From contig DNKR01000042.1 in assembly GCA_003497135.1 (NCBI GenBank), positions 14,506-32,997 of the forward strand: DNA of 18,492 nt. The letters run 5' to 3'. Position numbers and translations under genes: made by a program. A model generated the notes under the pieces. The model saw only the letters and a program-made list of their open reading frames with translations, did not search any database and was not told the origin of the DNA. This DNA is from Candidatus Uhrbacteria bacterium. GTDB lineage: Bacteria; Patescibacteriota; Patescibacteriia; UBA9934; UBA9568. Below, piece by piece: positions 8,055 through 13,307 of this stretch (position 1 is its first letter; every line of letters starts with the position of its first letter).

Positions 8055-8677
8055 TTCGCACCTCCTTTGTGAATGATTTGCGTAATCTCGGCCAATGGCG
8101 CGCCCGCAGTACCTGCCAGGATAGTTTTCCATCCAATGGTAGCCGGTACTGATAGATCATCGGCTTCGTTGTCGCCAATCATCCAGTGAGCGACTGTTGT
8201 GTCAGGATCCCGATCTTCGATCGTCTGCCAGACACGCGGGTTGGGTTTAGACAGACCTTCACAGCAGGAGAGGAATACATAGTCGAAGTACTGTTCCACT
8301 TCGAGCTTGCTATTAACCAATACCCACGCTGGCCAAGTAATGTTCGTGATTAGCACGAGTGTATTATCTTGTCCGCGCAACACTTTCAGTAATTGGATAG
8401 CGTCTTGGAGCCACTCGGACTCATGGTTGTCGCGCTTCCAATTATTGGCAATTTCCAGCAAGTCGCTTTTGGTTGGACGAAGCTTGAGCCTAGAACATAG
8501 GTGCGCGGCCATTTGTTCATAGTCCAGTTGCGCAATCATTAGCTCATCTCTGACTATTGGGTAGATTGACGCTGGGTTTGCGCCGAGTCGGATGAGAATG
8601 TCAGCGTAACTTGATCCACTTCCTTGGCATGAGCGTACCAGAGTATTCCAGAGGTCAAAACAGATTATTTGCCTCAT
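8051..8677 (-). CDS. HAD-superfamily hydrolase
   Basis: A 208-aa HAD hydrolase, probably a phosphatase. Motif I is FDLWNT with nucleophile D8; N11 replaces the usual second aspartate (DxDxT), as also occurs in the haloacid-dehalogenase-like branch, so phosphate transfer should be confirmed rather than assumed. Motif II is LITN (T111), motif III is K144 in SKPNP, and motif IV is GDNEADD (D169, D173/D174). The helical stretch ~15-90 between motifs I and II is a C1-type cap, which suits small soluble substrates. Start ATG at 8677 has an AAGGAG Shine-Dalgarno 9 nt upstream. Its TGA overlaps the GTG of the downstream PRTase gene. Upstream, a long hairpin separates it from the nucleoside phosphorylase. 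In this context a nucleotide or ribose-phosphate phosphatase is plausible, but that is inferred from neighbours only. Confidence 0.88.
   Translation of the reverse strand: MRQIICFDLWNTLVRSCQGSGSSYADILIRLGANPASIYPIVRDELMIAQLDYEQMAAHLCSRLKLRPTKSDLLEIANNWKRDNHESEWLQDAIQLLKVLRGQDNTLVLITNITWPAWVLVNSKLEVEQYFDYVFLSCCEGLSKPNPRVWQTIEDRDPDTTVAHWMIGDNEADDLSVPATIGWKTILAGTAGAPLAEITQIIHKGGAK
8061..8067 (-). promoter_or_regulatory. Canonical Shine-Dalgarno for the PRTase gene
   Basis: AGGAGGT on the minus strand, 5 nt before the GTG at 8054. It decides the start codon. It is notable because most genes in this window have no Shine-Dalgarno. Confidence 0.85.
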
Positions 8678-8697
8678 GATTTTTTTCTCCTTCTTTT

Positions 8698-8755
8698 TGA
8701 TGTTGCACCGTTTACCTCCCGTCCTTATGACAGGCGGTAAATCAGAACAACATCA
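8698..8755 (-). promoter_or_regulatory. Long stem-loop between phosphorylase and HAD genes
   Basis: Three nested arms pair: TGATGTTG (minus 8755-8748) with CAACATCA (8705-8698), ATTTACC with GGTAAAC, and CCTGTC with GACGGG (one T-G wobble), closing an apical loop of ~5 nt. About 21 pairs form in 58 nt. No T-run follows, so it is not a terminator. It ends just upstream of the HAD Shine-Dalgarno (8692-8687). Likely roles are RNA processing, mRNA stability or differential expression within the cassette. Confidence 0.65.
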
Positions 8756-8769
8756 AGGTGTTAAAAGGA

Positions 8770-9546
8770 CTATGGAAGAAAAGCCATTGTCTCAAGTGCA
8801 ACTCTGATCATTTTATCAACTGTTTGTATTGTTATGTCCTCAGTAATCTCAGTTTTGACCTCCATTTCTTTGCCTAGTACACGATTCTTTAGCGGTTCAG
8901 GGTTTGCGTTTACTGCTAATATTGCTCCGGCTTTGACATTTCGTAAGCTGGCAATTATAAACAGTGCAGCACTTTCCATTTCAGATGAAAGAATTGGCGT
9001 TTCCGAATTTTTCCAGCGATCATTTTGCATATACTCGCCCCATTTTGTAATTGCGTCTTGGACGCCATAAAACGCGTCATGTGTGCGATTTATGCCGACG
9101 AAGTATTTTGTCTGTTCTTTTTTTGCAGAACGAATTAATCCATTAACGATGTCAAAATCAGCAACAGCGGGGAACCCTTGCGGCAAATATTCAATTGTAG
9201 TTCCTTCGTCACGAATTGAGGCTGTTGGGATAATAATGGAGCCGGCTGGAATGTCAGCTCTCCATGCTCCGCCGCAAGTTCCTACACGAATAAGATATTT
9301 AGCTCCAGCGTTGATTAGTTCCTCAACAGCGATGGCAGTTGACGGACACCCAATACCTGTAGAACAAACCGTAATTCGTTTCTCGCGAAAGCTCCCAATG
9401 CCAATGCGAAATTCCCTATTGTTGGCGATGATAATAAAATGGTCAAGGTACTTTCCTATAGAGTCAACGCGGCAAGGATCACCAGGTAAAAGAACATAAG
9501 GGGATATTTGTTGGCTGTTTACTTTAATGTGCGCTTGCAAATCCAT
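8770..9546 (-). CDS. Nucleoside phosphorylase, uridine phosphorylase-like
   Basis: A 258-aa member of the PNP/UDP (NP-I) family, close in length and motifs to E. coli Udp (253 aa). It would cleave a nucleoside with phosphate to give a free base and (deoxy)ribose 1-phosphate. Motifs match Udp in order: LLPGDPCRVD (phosphate, G22/R26), NREF (R44), VCSTGIGCPSTAIAVEEL, LIRVGT (R87, T90), ASIRDEGTTIEY, FPAVADFD, DAFYGVQ, and SSEMESAALF (ribose contacts E189-E191). In Udp the base is read by a Gln and an Arg in FYPGQER. Here the Gln is kept (Q163), but the Arg position is A165, so uracil specificity is uncertain. ATG at 9546 has no Shine-Dalgarno (context GTTAACATATG). A promoter, hairpin and terminator lie upstream, and the HAD and PRTase genes lie downstream. 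Family call is firm; base specificity is open. Confidence 0.87.
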   Translation of the reverse strand: MDLQAHIKVNSQQISPYVLLPGDPCRVDSIGKYLDHFIIIANNREFRIGIGSFREKRITVCSTGIGCPSTAIAVEELINAGAKYLIRVGTCGGAWRADIPAGSIIIPTASIRDEGTTIEYLPQGFPAVADFDIVNGLIRSAKKEQTKYFVGINRTHDAFYGVQDAITKWGEYMQNDRWKNSETPILSSEMESAALFIIASLRNVKAGAILAVNANPEPLKNRVLGKEMEVKTEITEDITIQTVDKMIRVALETMAFLP

Positions 9547-9564
9547 ATGTTAACAAGTTAAAAA

Positions 9565-9589
9565 TTAAAAAATCGCCTGAATGGCGATT
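9565..9589 (-). terminator. Intrinsic terminator / candidate attenuator ahead of phosphorylase
   Basis: On the minus strand AATCGCC (9589-9583), loop ATTCA, GGCGATT (9577-9571), then a T-rich run. It lies between the promoter at 9722-9694 and the phosphorylase ATG at 9546. It can end yerC read-through transcripts, but it also sits in the phosphorylase leader, which suggests control by attenuation. Confidence 0.8.
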
Positions 9590-9593
9590 ATGG

Positions 9594-9631
9594 CGACCAC
9601 AACACAAAATGAGACCATTTATGTTGGGTCG
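9594..9631 (-). promoter_or_regulatory. Leader hairpin upstream of the attenuator
   Basis: A stem of about 15 pairs: CGACC with GGTCG, CAACA with TGTTG (one bulged base between), and AAATG with CATTT around loop GGTCT (minus sense; AGACC on the plus strand). It comes directly before the terminator hairpin in the phosphorylase leader. Tandem hairpins with the second followed by T-residues are typical of attenuated or ligand-sensing leaders. I do not recognise a known riboswitch class. Confidence 0.6.
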
Positions 9632-9666
9632 TCTGTTGAATGGTGTGACAAAATTTGATTAATCAT
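9619..9666 (-). other. Possible 15-codon leader ORF
   Basis: An ATG at 9666 opens a 15-codon frame (MINQILSHHSTDDPT) that stops with TAA at 9619, inside the 5' arm of the leader hairpin. No Shine-Dalgarno precedes it. The position is what a leader peptide for attenuation would need, but a frame this short is easily a chance event. Confidence 0.2.
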
Positions 9667-9669
9667 AAT

Positions 9670-9720
9670 TGCAGTGTGTATTAGTGTATTAACACAATAA
9701 CACATATAGAAAAATGTGTC
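9670..9720. promoter_or_regulatory. Candidate operator: clustered GTGT/ACAC half-sites
   Basis: On the minus strand ACACAT (n8) ATGTGT lies between the -35 and -10. Next come GTGTTA, GTGTTA, then TACAC, TACAC, arranged as a dyad over and after the -10. A repressor bound here would block the promoter. The TrpR-like protein encoded immediately upstream is the obvious candidate, but TrpR's known site (built on ACTAG) is different, so the link is inference. Confidence 0.45.
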
Positions 9721-9722
9721 AA
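9694..9722 (-). promoter_or_regulatory. Promoter of the phosphorylase-HAD-PRTase cassette
   Basis: A perfect -35 TTGACA (9722-9717), a 17-nt spacer, and -10 TATTGT (9699-9694). Transcription would start near 9687, giving a leader of about 140 nt before the ATG at 9546. The -35 box lies 16 nt after the yerC stop. Confidence 0.75.
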
Positions 9723-9737
9723 GCGCCTTGTGGAAAA

Positions 9738-10022
9738 CTATTTTTTAAGCCTTTTTAAGGCAGTCATGTATCCACCCTCTCCATAATTAAGCCAGTGAGC
9801 AATGCGGGTAATAGTGGCTGTGCTCATGCCGGTATTTAAGGCAACATCACGATAATTTTTTCCATTTTTAAGTTGTAAAACAGCATCCCAGCGGTTTGAT
9901 AGTTCATTAAGTTCTTCTATGGTGGCTATATCTCGCAAAAAAGAGCGCATTTCGTTCTCTGTGCGCATTGACAGAAGCGCTTTTGCGAGCCTTTGCAATT
10001 TTGCTGTTTTCCACGCAGGCAT
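9738..10022 (-). CDS. YerC/YecD-family TrpR-related DNA-binding protein
   Basis: A 94-aa helical protein of the TrpR-like YerC/YecD family. The family pattern is clear: a helical N-terminal half (LAKALLSMRTENEMRSFLRD), then TIEELNELSNRWDAVLQLKN, and a helix-turn-helix YRDVALNTGMSTATITRIAHWLNYG at ~57-81 whose STATITR recognition helix matches B. subtilis YerC (STATISR). In E. coli TrpR the same fold binds operators with tryptophan as corepressor; the ligand of YerC proteins is not something I can state. ATG at 10022 has no Shine-Dalgarno (context GAACATATG, similar to the phosphorylase start). It lies 20 nt after the hypothetical gene at 10043-10489, so the two are probably co-transcribed. 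The next gene downstream starts from its own promoter with GTGT/ACAC half-sites, a plausible target. Confidence 0.88.
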   Translation of the reverse strand: MPAWKTAKLQRLAKALLSMRTENEMRSFLRDIATIEELNELSNRWDAVLQLKNGKNYRDVALNTGMSTATITRIAHWLNYGEGGYMTALKRLKK

Positions 10023-10042
10023 ATGTTCAATATTTAATAAAA

Positions 10043-10489
10043 TTATTTATTGTACGAGTCCACTACTCTAAATGCATTTTTTACAGCGTTTACAAAAATA
10101 CGCGCGTGATTTTGAAAAATATTTACAGGCTTGTTTTCTTTTACACTAAAAATTTCATCCAAATGCTCTTTTGATGTGTTGTTTAAATATTTGTCAATTG
10201 TTTGTTTGTTTACTTTTCCATCTGCAAGCAATAATTCAGCAGTCGTAAGTTTAGCCAGTGAATCATAATAGCTTTTCCAGAAATCTTGCGCGTTTGCATT
10301 CCAATACTCTCCTGATTGTTCAGCAGATTCAACTCGCGCTTTATATTCTGCCATTTTTTTGGTCAATAATTCGCGTTTTGATTCATCTAAAGTTATTTCA
10401 TTGATTTCTGATTTTTCGTCGCGATTATCCGCTTTTGGAATTTTGTCTTTATTGTCGCCGTTTACAGGAGTGCCGTATTCTTTGATCAT
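10043..10489 (-). CDS. Hypothetical hydrophilic protein
   Basis: A 148-aa protein I do not recognise. No signal peptide or TM segment is visible. The first ~35 residues are charged and probably disordered (rich in K, D, E, N). The rest is helical, with an aromatic patch (EYWNANAQDFWKSYYDSLAK) and a helical end (FQNHARIFVNAVKNAFRVVD). A good promoter 22 nt upstream of the ATG and tight linkage to yerC support a real gene. Genome neighbours suggest it may act with the regulator, for instance as a partner, but nothing in the sequence shows this. Confidence 0.7.
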   Translation of the reverse strand: MIKEYGTPVNGDNKDKIPKADNRDEKSEINEITLDESKRELLTKKMAEYKARVESAEQSGEYWNANAQDFWKSYYDSLAKLTTAELLLADGKVNKQTIDKYLNNTSKEHLDEIFSVKENKPVNIFQNHARIFVNAVKNAFRVVDSYNK

Positions 10490-10517
10490 ATAATGGGTTA
10501 ATTAGTCATTTTGAGCT

Positions 10518-10546
10518 ATTTTAGCACGCATTTTGCAGTATGAAAA
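10518..10546 (-). promoter_or_regulatory. Promoter of hypothetical-yerC unit
   Basis: -35 TTTTCA (10546-10541), 17-nt spacer, -10 TAAAAT (10523-10518), with TGC ahead of the -10 (extended -10). The start point near 10511 leaves a ~22-nt leader. It is divergent from the thrS promoter. Confidence 0.6.
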
Positions 10547-10551
10547 GCCCT

Positions 10552-10573
10552 GTATTCTATTTTGACAGAATAC
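10552..10573. promoter_or_regulatory. Dyad over thrS -35, possible operator
   Basis: GTATTCT (10552-10558) and AGAATAC (10567-10573) are perfect inverted 7-mers separated by 8 nt. They cover the thrS -35 box (10562-10567) and lie 6 nt from the divergent -35. This suits a repressor acting on thrS or on both promoters. Confidence 0.45.
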
Positions 10574-10590
10574 TCATTTAGTTATACAAT
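10562..10590 (+). promoter_or_regulatory. thrS promoter
   Basis: Perfect -35 TTGACA (10562-10567), 17-nt spacer, -10 TACAAT (10585-10590). The start near 10597 rules out the TTG at 10562 as a start codon and supports the ATG at 10622. Confidence 0.8.
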
Positions 10591-10621
10591 TTATGAATTC
10601 TTGATGAAAATTTATATATTT

Positions 10622-12409
10622 ATGAGCAATGACGAAAAATTGCATGTAATGCGGCACTCTGCCGCGCATGTCCTGGCTGCTGCTGTGCAGGAGCTTTATC
10701 CAGATTCTAAGTTCGGTGTAGGGCCTGTAATCGAAGGCGGTTTTTATTATGATATTCTGCTTAACAAGACATTGTCAGACGATGATCTGCCTGCGTTAGA
10801 AAAGAAAATGTCCGAGATTATTGCGCGCAAAGACGATTTTGTTCGCGAAGAGATGACTATTGATGATGCAATAGTTTTATTTGATAAATTAGGACAGCAG
10901 TTCAAAGTTGAATTGCTAAAAGATCTAAAAGAAAAGGGAACTACATCAGTCCGCGAAGAAGAACACGCTGATGTTGATTCATCCAATCTGAATGTTGCGT
11001 CAATTTACAAAACCGGCGCTTTTACTGATTTGTGCAGAGGTCCGCATGTTAAAAACACCAGCGAGATCAAAGCGTTCAAGCTTTGGAAAATCTCCGGCGC
11101 GTACTGGCGCGGAAACGAAAAGAATCCGCAAATGCAACGAGTTTACGGACTTGCATTTGAAACAAAAAAGGATCTTGATGAATATCTTGCAATGCTAGAA
11201 GAGGCAAAAAAGCGCGACCATCGCAAGCTTGGCGAAGAGCTTGATCTTTTTACTTTCTCGCCGCTTGTCGGATCCGGTCTTCCGCTTTTTACAGAAAAGG
11301 GAACTGCTATTCGCAGAACATTGGAACAATTTATCTGGTCTCTTATGAAGCCGTACGGTTATACAAGGGTCTGGATTCCTCATATGGCCAAAACGGATTT
11401 GTATAAAACTTCGGGACACTGGGACAAGTTCGCGGACGATATTTTTCATGTGTCCAGCAAAAAAAGCGAAGAAGAGTTTGTGTTAAAGCCAATGAACTGC
11501 CCGCACCACACGCAAATTTACGCTTCGCGTCCGCGTTCGTATAGAGAATTGCCTATCCGTATGAGCGAGGTTACAACAGTGTACCGCGACGAGAACACGG
11601 GCCAGTTGCAAGGGCTTTCACGCGTGCGTTCTATTACGCAAGACGACGCACATGTATTTTGCAGGCCTGATCAGGTTGAAACAGAAGTTCGCGCGCTATA
11701 CGACATAATCCAAAAATTCTACGCCGCATTTGAAATGCCACTGACTGTTTCGCTTTCGCTTCGCGACAGAGCGCATCCGGAAAAATATTTGGGCTCTGAT
11801 GATGTTTGGAAAAAAGCAGAATCAGCCCTGCGAGATGTCCTTACTTCTCTTGGGCTTGAATTCAGCGAGCAAGAAGGCGAGGCAGCGTTCTATGGTCCAA
11901 AGATTGATTTTCAAGCAAAAGACGCGATTGGCAGGCAATGGCAATTAGCAACCATTCAGCTTGATTTTAATTTGCCGGAAAGATTCAATCTTGAATACAC
12001 TGACGAGAATGGCGAAAAACAAAGACCTGTTATGGTTCACCGCGCAGTGCTTGGTTCTGTTGAAAGATTTATATCTGTTTTGATTGAGCATTATGCTGGC
12101 GCTTTTCCGCTTTGGCTGGCACCGGTACAAGTGCGCCTTGCGACTGTTAGTAGAGATCATACTGTTTTTGCGCGCGAGCTGTACAACGAGCTTTTGGCCT
12201 CGGATATCAGGGCAGAGCTTGATGATTCAGACGAAACAGTCGGCAAAAAAATTCGTAACGCATCTGCGCAAAAAATTCCTTGGACAATTGTAATAGGAGA
12301 AAAAGAATCATCAGGGGGAGATTTCCAGATCCGCGTGTTTGGATCAGAGGATCCTCTTGTTATGCAAAAAAATGCAATGATTGAGGAGCTAAAGAAGCGG
12401 GTGGTTTAA
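10622..12409 (+). CDS. thrS: Threonyl-tRNA synthetase
   Basis: Class II synthetase that charges tRNA-Thr in the cytoplasm; 595 aa. It opens directly in the second additional domain that edits Ser-tRNA-Thr: H12SAAH16 and C138RGPH142 are the metal-site-like HxxxH/CxxxH pair. The catalytic domain carries the three zinc ligands C293 (MNCPHH), H344 (DAHVFC) and H473 (VHRAV), with spacing close to E. coli C334/H385/H511. Motif 2 (YRDENTGQLQGLSRVRSIT) and motif 3 (VLGSVERFISVLIEH) are intact. An anticodon-binding domain (FPLWLAPVQVRLATV) ends the protein. The N-terminal TGS domain of E. coli ThrRS (642 aa) is missing. ATG at 10622 is chosen because the promoter -10 is at 10585-10590; ATG at 10604 is an alternative adding six residues. 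No Shine-Dalgarno. No T-box leader is visible. Confidence 0.96.
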   Translation: MSNDEKLHVMRHSAAHVLAAAVQELYPDSKFGVGPVIEGGFYYDILLNKTLSDDDLPALEKKMSEIIARKDDFVREEMTIDDAIVLFDKLGQQFKVELLKDLKEKGTTSVREEEHADVDSSNLNVASIYKTGAFTDLCRGPHVKNTSEIKAFKLWKISGAYWRGNEKNPQMQRVYGLAFETKKDLDEYLAMLEEAKKRDHRKLGEELDLFTFSPLVGSGLPLFTEKGTAIRRTLEQFIWSLMKPYGYTRVWIPHMAKTDLYKTSGHWDKFADDIFHVSSKKSEEEFVLKPMNCPHHTQIYASRPRSYRELPIRMSEVTTVYRDENTGQLQGLSRVRSITQDDAHVFCRPDQVETEVRALYDIIQKFYAAFEMPLTVSLSLRDRAHPEKYLGSDDVWKKAESALRDVLTSLGLEFSEQEGEAAFYGPKIDFQAKDAIGRQWQLATIQLDFNLPERFNLEYTDENGEKQRPVMVHRAVLGSVERFISVLIEHYAGAFPLWLAPVQVRLATVSRDHTVFARELYNELLASDIRAELDDSDETVGKKIRNASAQKIPWTIVIGEKESSGGDFQIRVFGSEDPLVMQKNAMIEELKKRVV

Positions 12410-12423
12410 TAAAATTACGACTG

Positions 12424-12550
12424 TCGGAGGTGGTGTGGGCATGGAAGGGTTCTGAAATGATCAGGGAACCCGTCCGAACCTGCCCGAATGACCAAAGGCA
12501 TGCATTCGGTCAGGCGCGCGGCCGAAGGCCGGGCGGATAAAACCCCGCCC
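12424..12550. other. GC-rich multi-hairpin element, candidate structured RNA or repeat
   Basis: The stretch is clearly richer in GC than both flanks and holds consecutive stems. TCGGA (12424-12428) pairs with TCCGA (12473-12477), enclosing GGGTTCTGA (12447-12455) with TCA/GAACCC (12461-12471). CCTG-C-CCGAATG (12479-12490) pairs with CATTCGG-T-CAGG (12503-12514). CGGCC (12519-12523) pairs with GGCCG (12527-12531). GGGCGG (12531-12536) pairs with CCGCCC (12545-12550). No T-run follows on either strand, so it is not a standard terminator. It lies between convergent thrS and rnc. I see none of the conserved motifs of SRP RNA, RNase P RNA, tmRNA or 6S RNA. It could be a dispersed intergenic repeat or an unknown ncRNA; the strand is undecided. 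Confidence 0.5.
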
Positions 12551-12569
12551 TATATGACGCGCTTCGCCT

Positions 12570-12597
12570 TACTTTCTACTTTCTACTCTCTACTCCT
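12570..12597. repeat. Four-copy 7-mer tandem repeat
   Basis: TACTTTC, TACTTTC, TACTCTC, TACTCCT in direct succession, ending two bases before the rnc stop codon complement. It is pyrimidine-rich on the plus strand and may be a slippage-prone or unit-repeat tail of the GC-rich element beside it. Confidence 0.6.
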
Positions 12598-12598
12598 C

Positions 12599-13291
12599 TC
12601 ACCATCCCTTTTCATCAATCGCATGCTCTGCGGCTTCGACTTGGGCTTCTTGCTTGGAACTGCCCTCGCCTGTTGCAACAAGATCCTTGTTTAAAAATAC
12701 TCCGACAACGAATTTTTTATCATGGTCAGGGCCTGTTTCTTCTATGACTTTATATGACGGCGTAATTCCAAGCCGTTCTTGCGATGCCTCTTGAAAACGG
12801 GACTTTGGATCAATATAAAGTTTGTGTTCCAGAATATGAGCAAGACGGGACAAAACAAATTTCCCAATAAACTCTTTTGACGATTCCCAGCCTTTATCCA
12901 AATATACGGCTCCAATAACCGCTTCCATTGCATTTGCAAGAATATACTTGCGAGCTTTGCTTTTTGCATCCTTTGCCTCGCCTTTGGACAAGTATAAAAA
13001 TTCTTCTATGCCGATTTCTTGCGCTATTTTTGCAAGCATCTCTGCATTCACAAGCGCAGCGCGCCAGTTAGTAAGCTCGCCCTCCGGATTAGTGTAATTT
13101 CCAAACAGATTCTCTGTTACGACAAGTTCTAATACAGCGTCCCCCAAAAACTCCAAACGCTCGTTATGCCCAAGCGAAAAATCAGGATGCTCGTTCAAAT
13201 ACGACCTGTGCACCACTGCTTGGCGCAAAATATCTTTGTTTAAAAAAGTTACTCCAATAATTTTTTCTAATTTTGAAATGTCAGTTTCCAT
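12599..13291 (-). CDS. rnc: Ribonuclease III
   Basis: RNase III cleaves double-stranded RNA, maturing rRNA and some mRNAs; 230 aa (E. coli 226). The RNase III signature HNERLEFLGDAVL gives catalytic/metal residues E44, E47 and D51; the second set is in ILANAMEAVIGAVYLD, with E123. The usual Asp before it (D114 in E. coli) is Asn120. A double-stranded RNA-binding domain occupies ~160-230 (PKSRFQEASQERLG to KQEAQVEAAEHAI). Start: ATG at 13291, with a weak AGG about 6 nt upstream; an in-frame TTG at 13315 would overlap nusB by 8 nt and is less likely. It follows nusB after 16 nt, a sensible pairing since NusB promotes rRNA transcription and RNase III processes rRNA. It ends against the tandem repeat and GC-rich element. 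Confidence 0.95.
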   Translation of the reverse strand: METDISKLEKIIGVTFLNKDILRQAVVHRSYLNEHPDFSLGHNERLEFLGDAVLELVVTENLFGNYTNPEGELTNWRAALVNAEMLAKIAQEIGIEEFLYLSKGEAKDAKSKARKYILANAMEAVIGAVYLDKGWESSKEFIGKFVLSRLAHILEHKLYIDPKSRFQEASQERLGITPSYKVIEETGPDHDKKFVVGVFLNKDLVATGEGSSKQEAQVEAAEHAIDEKGW

Positions 13292-13307
13292 ATTTGCCTG
13301 CTGAATA

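Noticed and set aside
8055..8132. 26-residue extension of the PRTase
   Set aside because: A canonical Shine-Dalgarno and a 4-nt stop/start overlap point to GTG at 8054.
7382..9733. CCACAAGG (7382) and CCTTGTGG (9726) as att sites flanking the cassette
   Set aside because: Eight bases, inverted rather than direct, no integrase nearby; within chance expectation.
12395..12425. T-box-like GGGTGG near the thrS 3' end
   Set aside because: It is part of the last thrS codons, lacks the ACCGCG complement and lies downstream of the synthetase, not in a leader.
12424..12550. SRP RNA, RNase P RNA, tmRNA or 6S RNA
   Set aside because: None of the conserved motifs is present (for example the SRP GGAAG-GCAGC loop or the RNase P P4 core).
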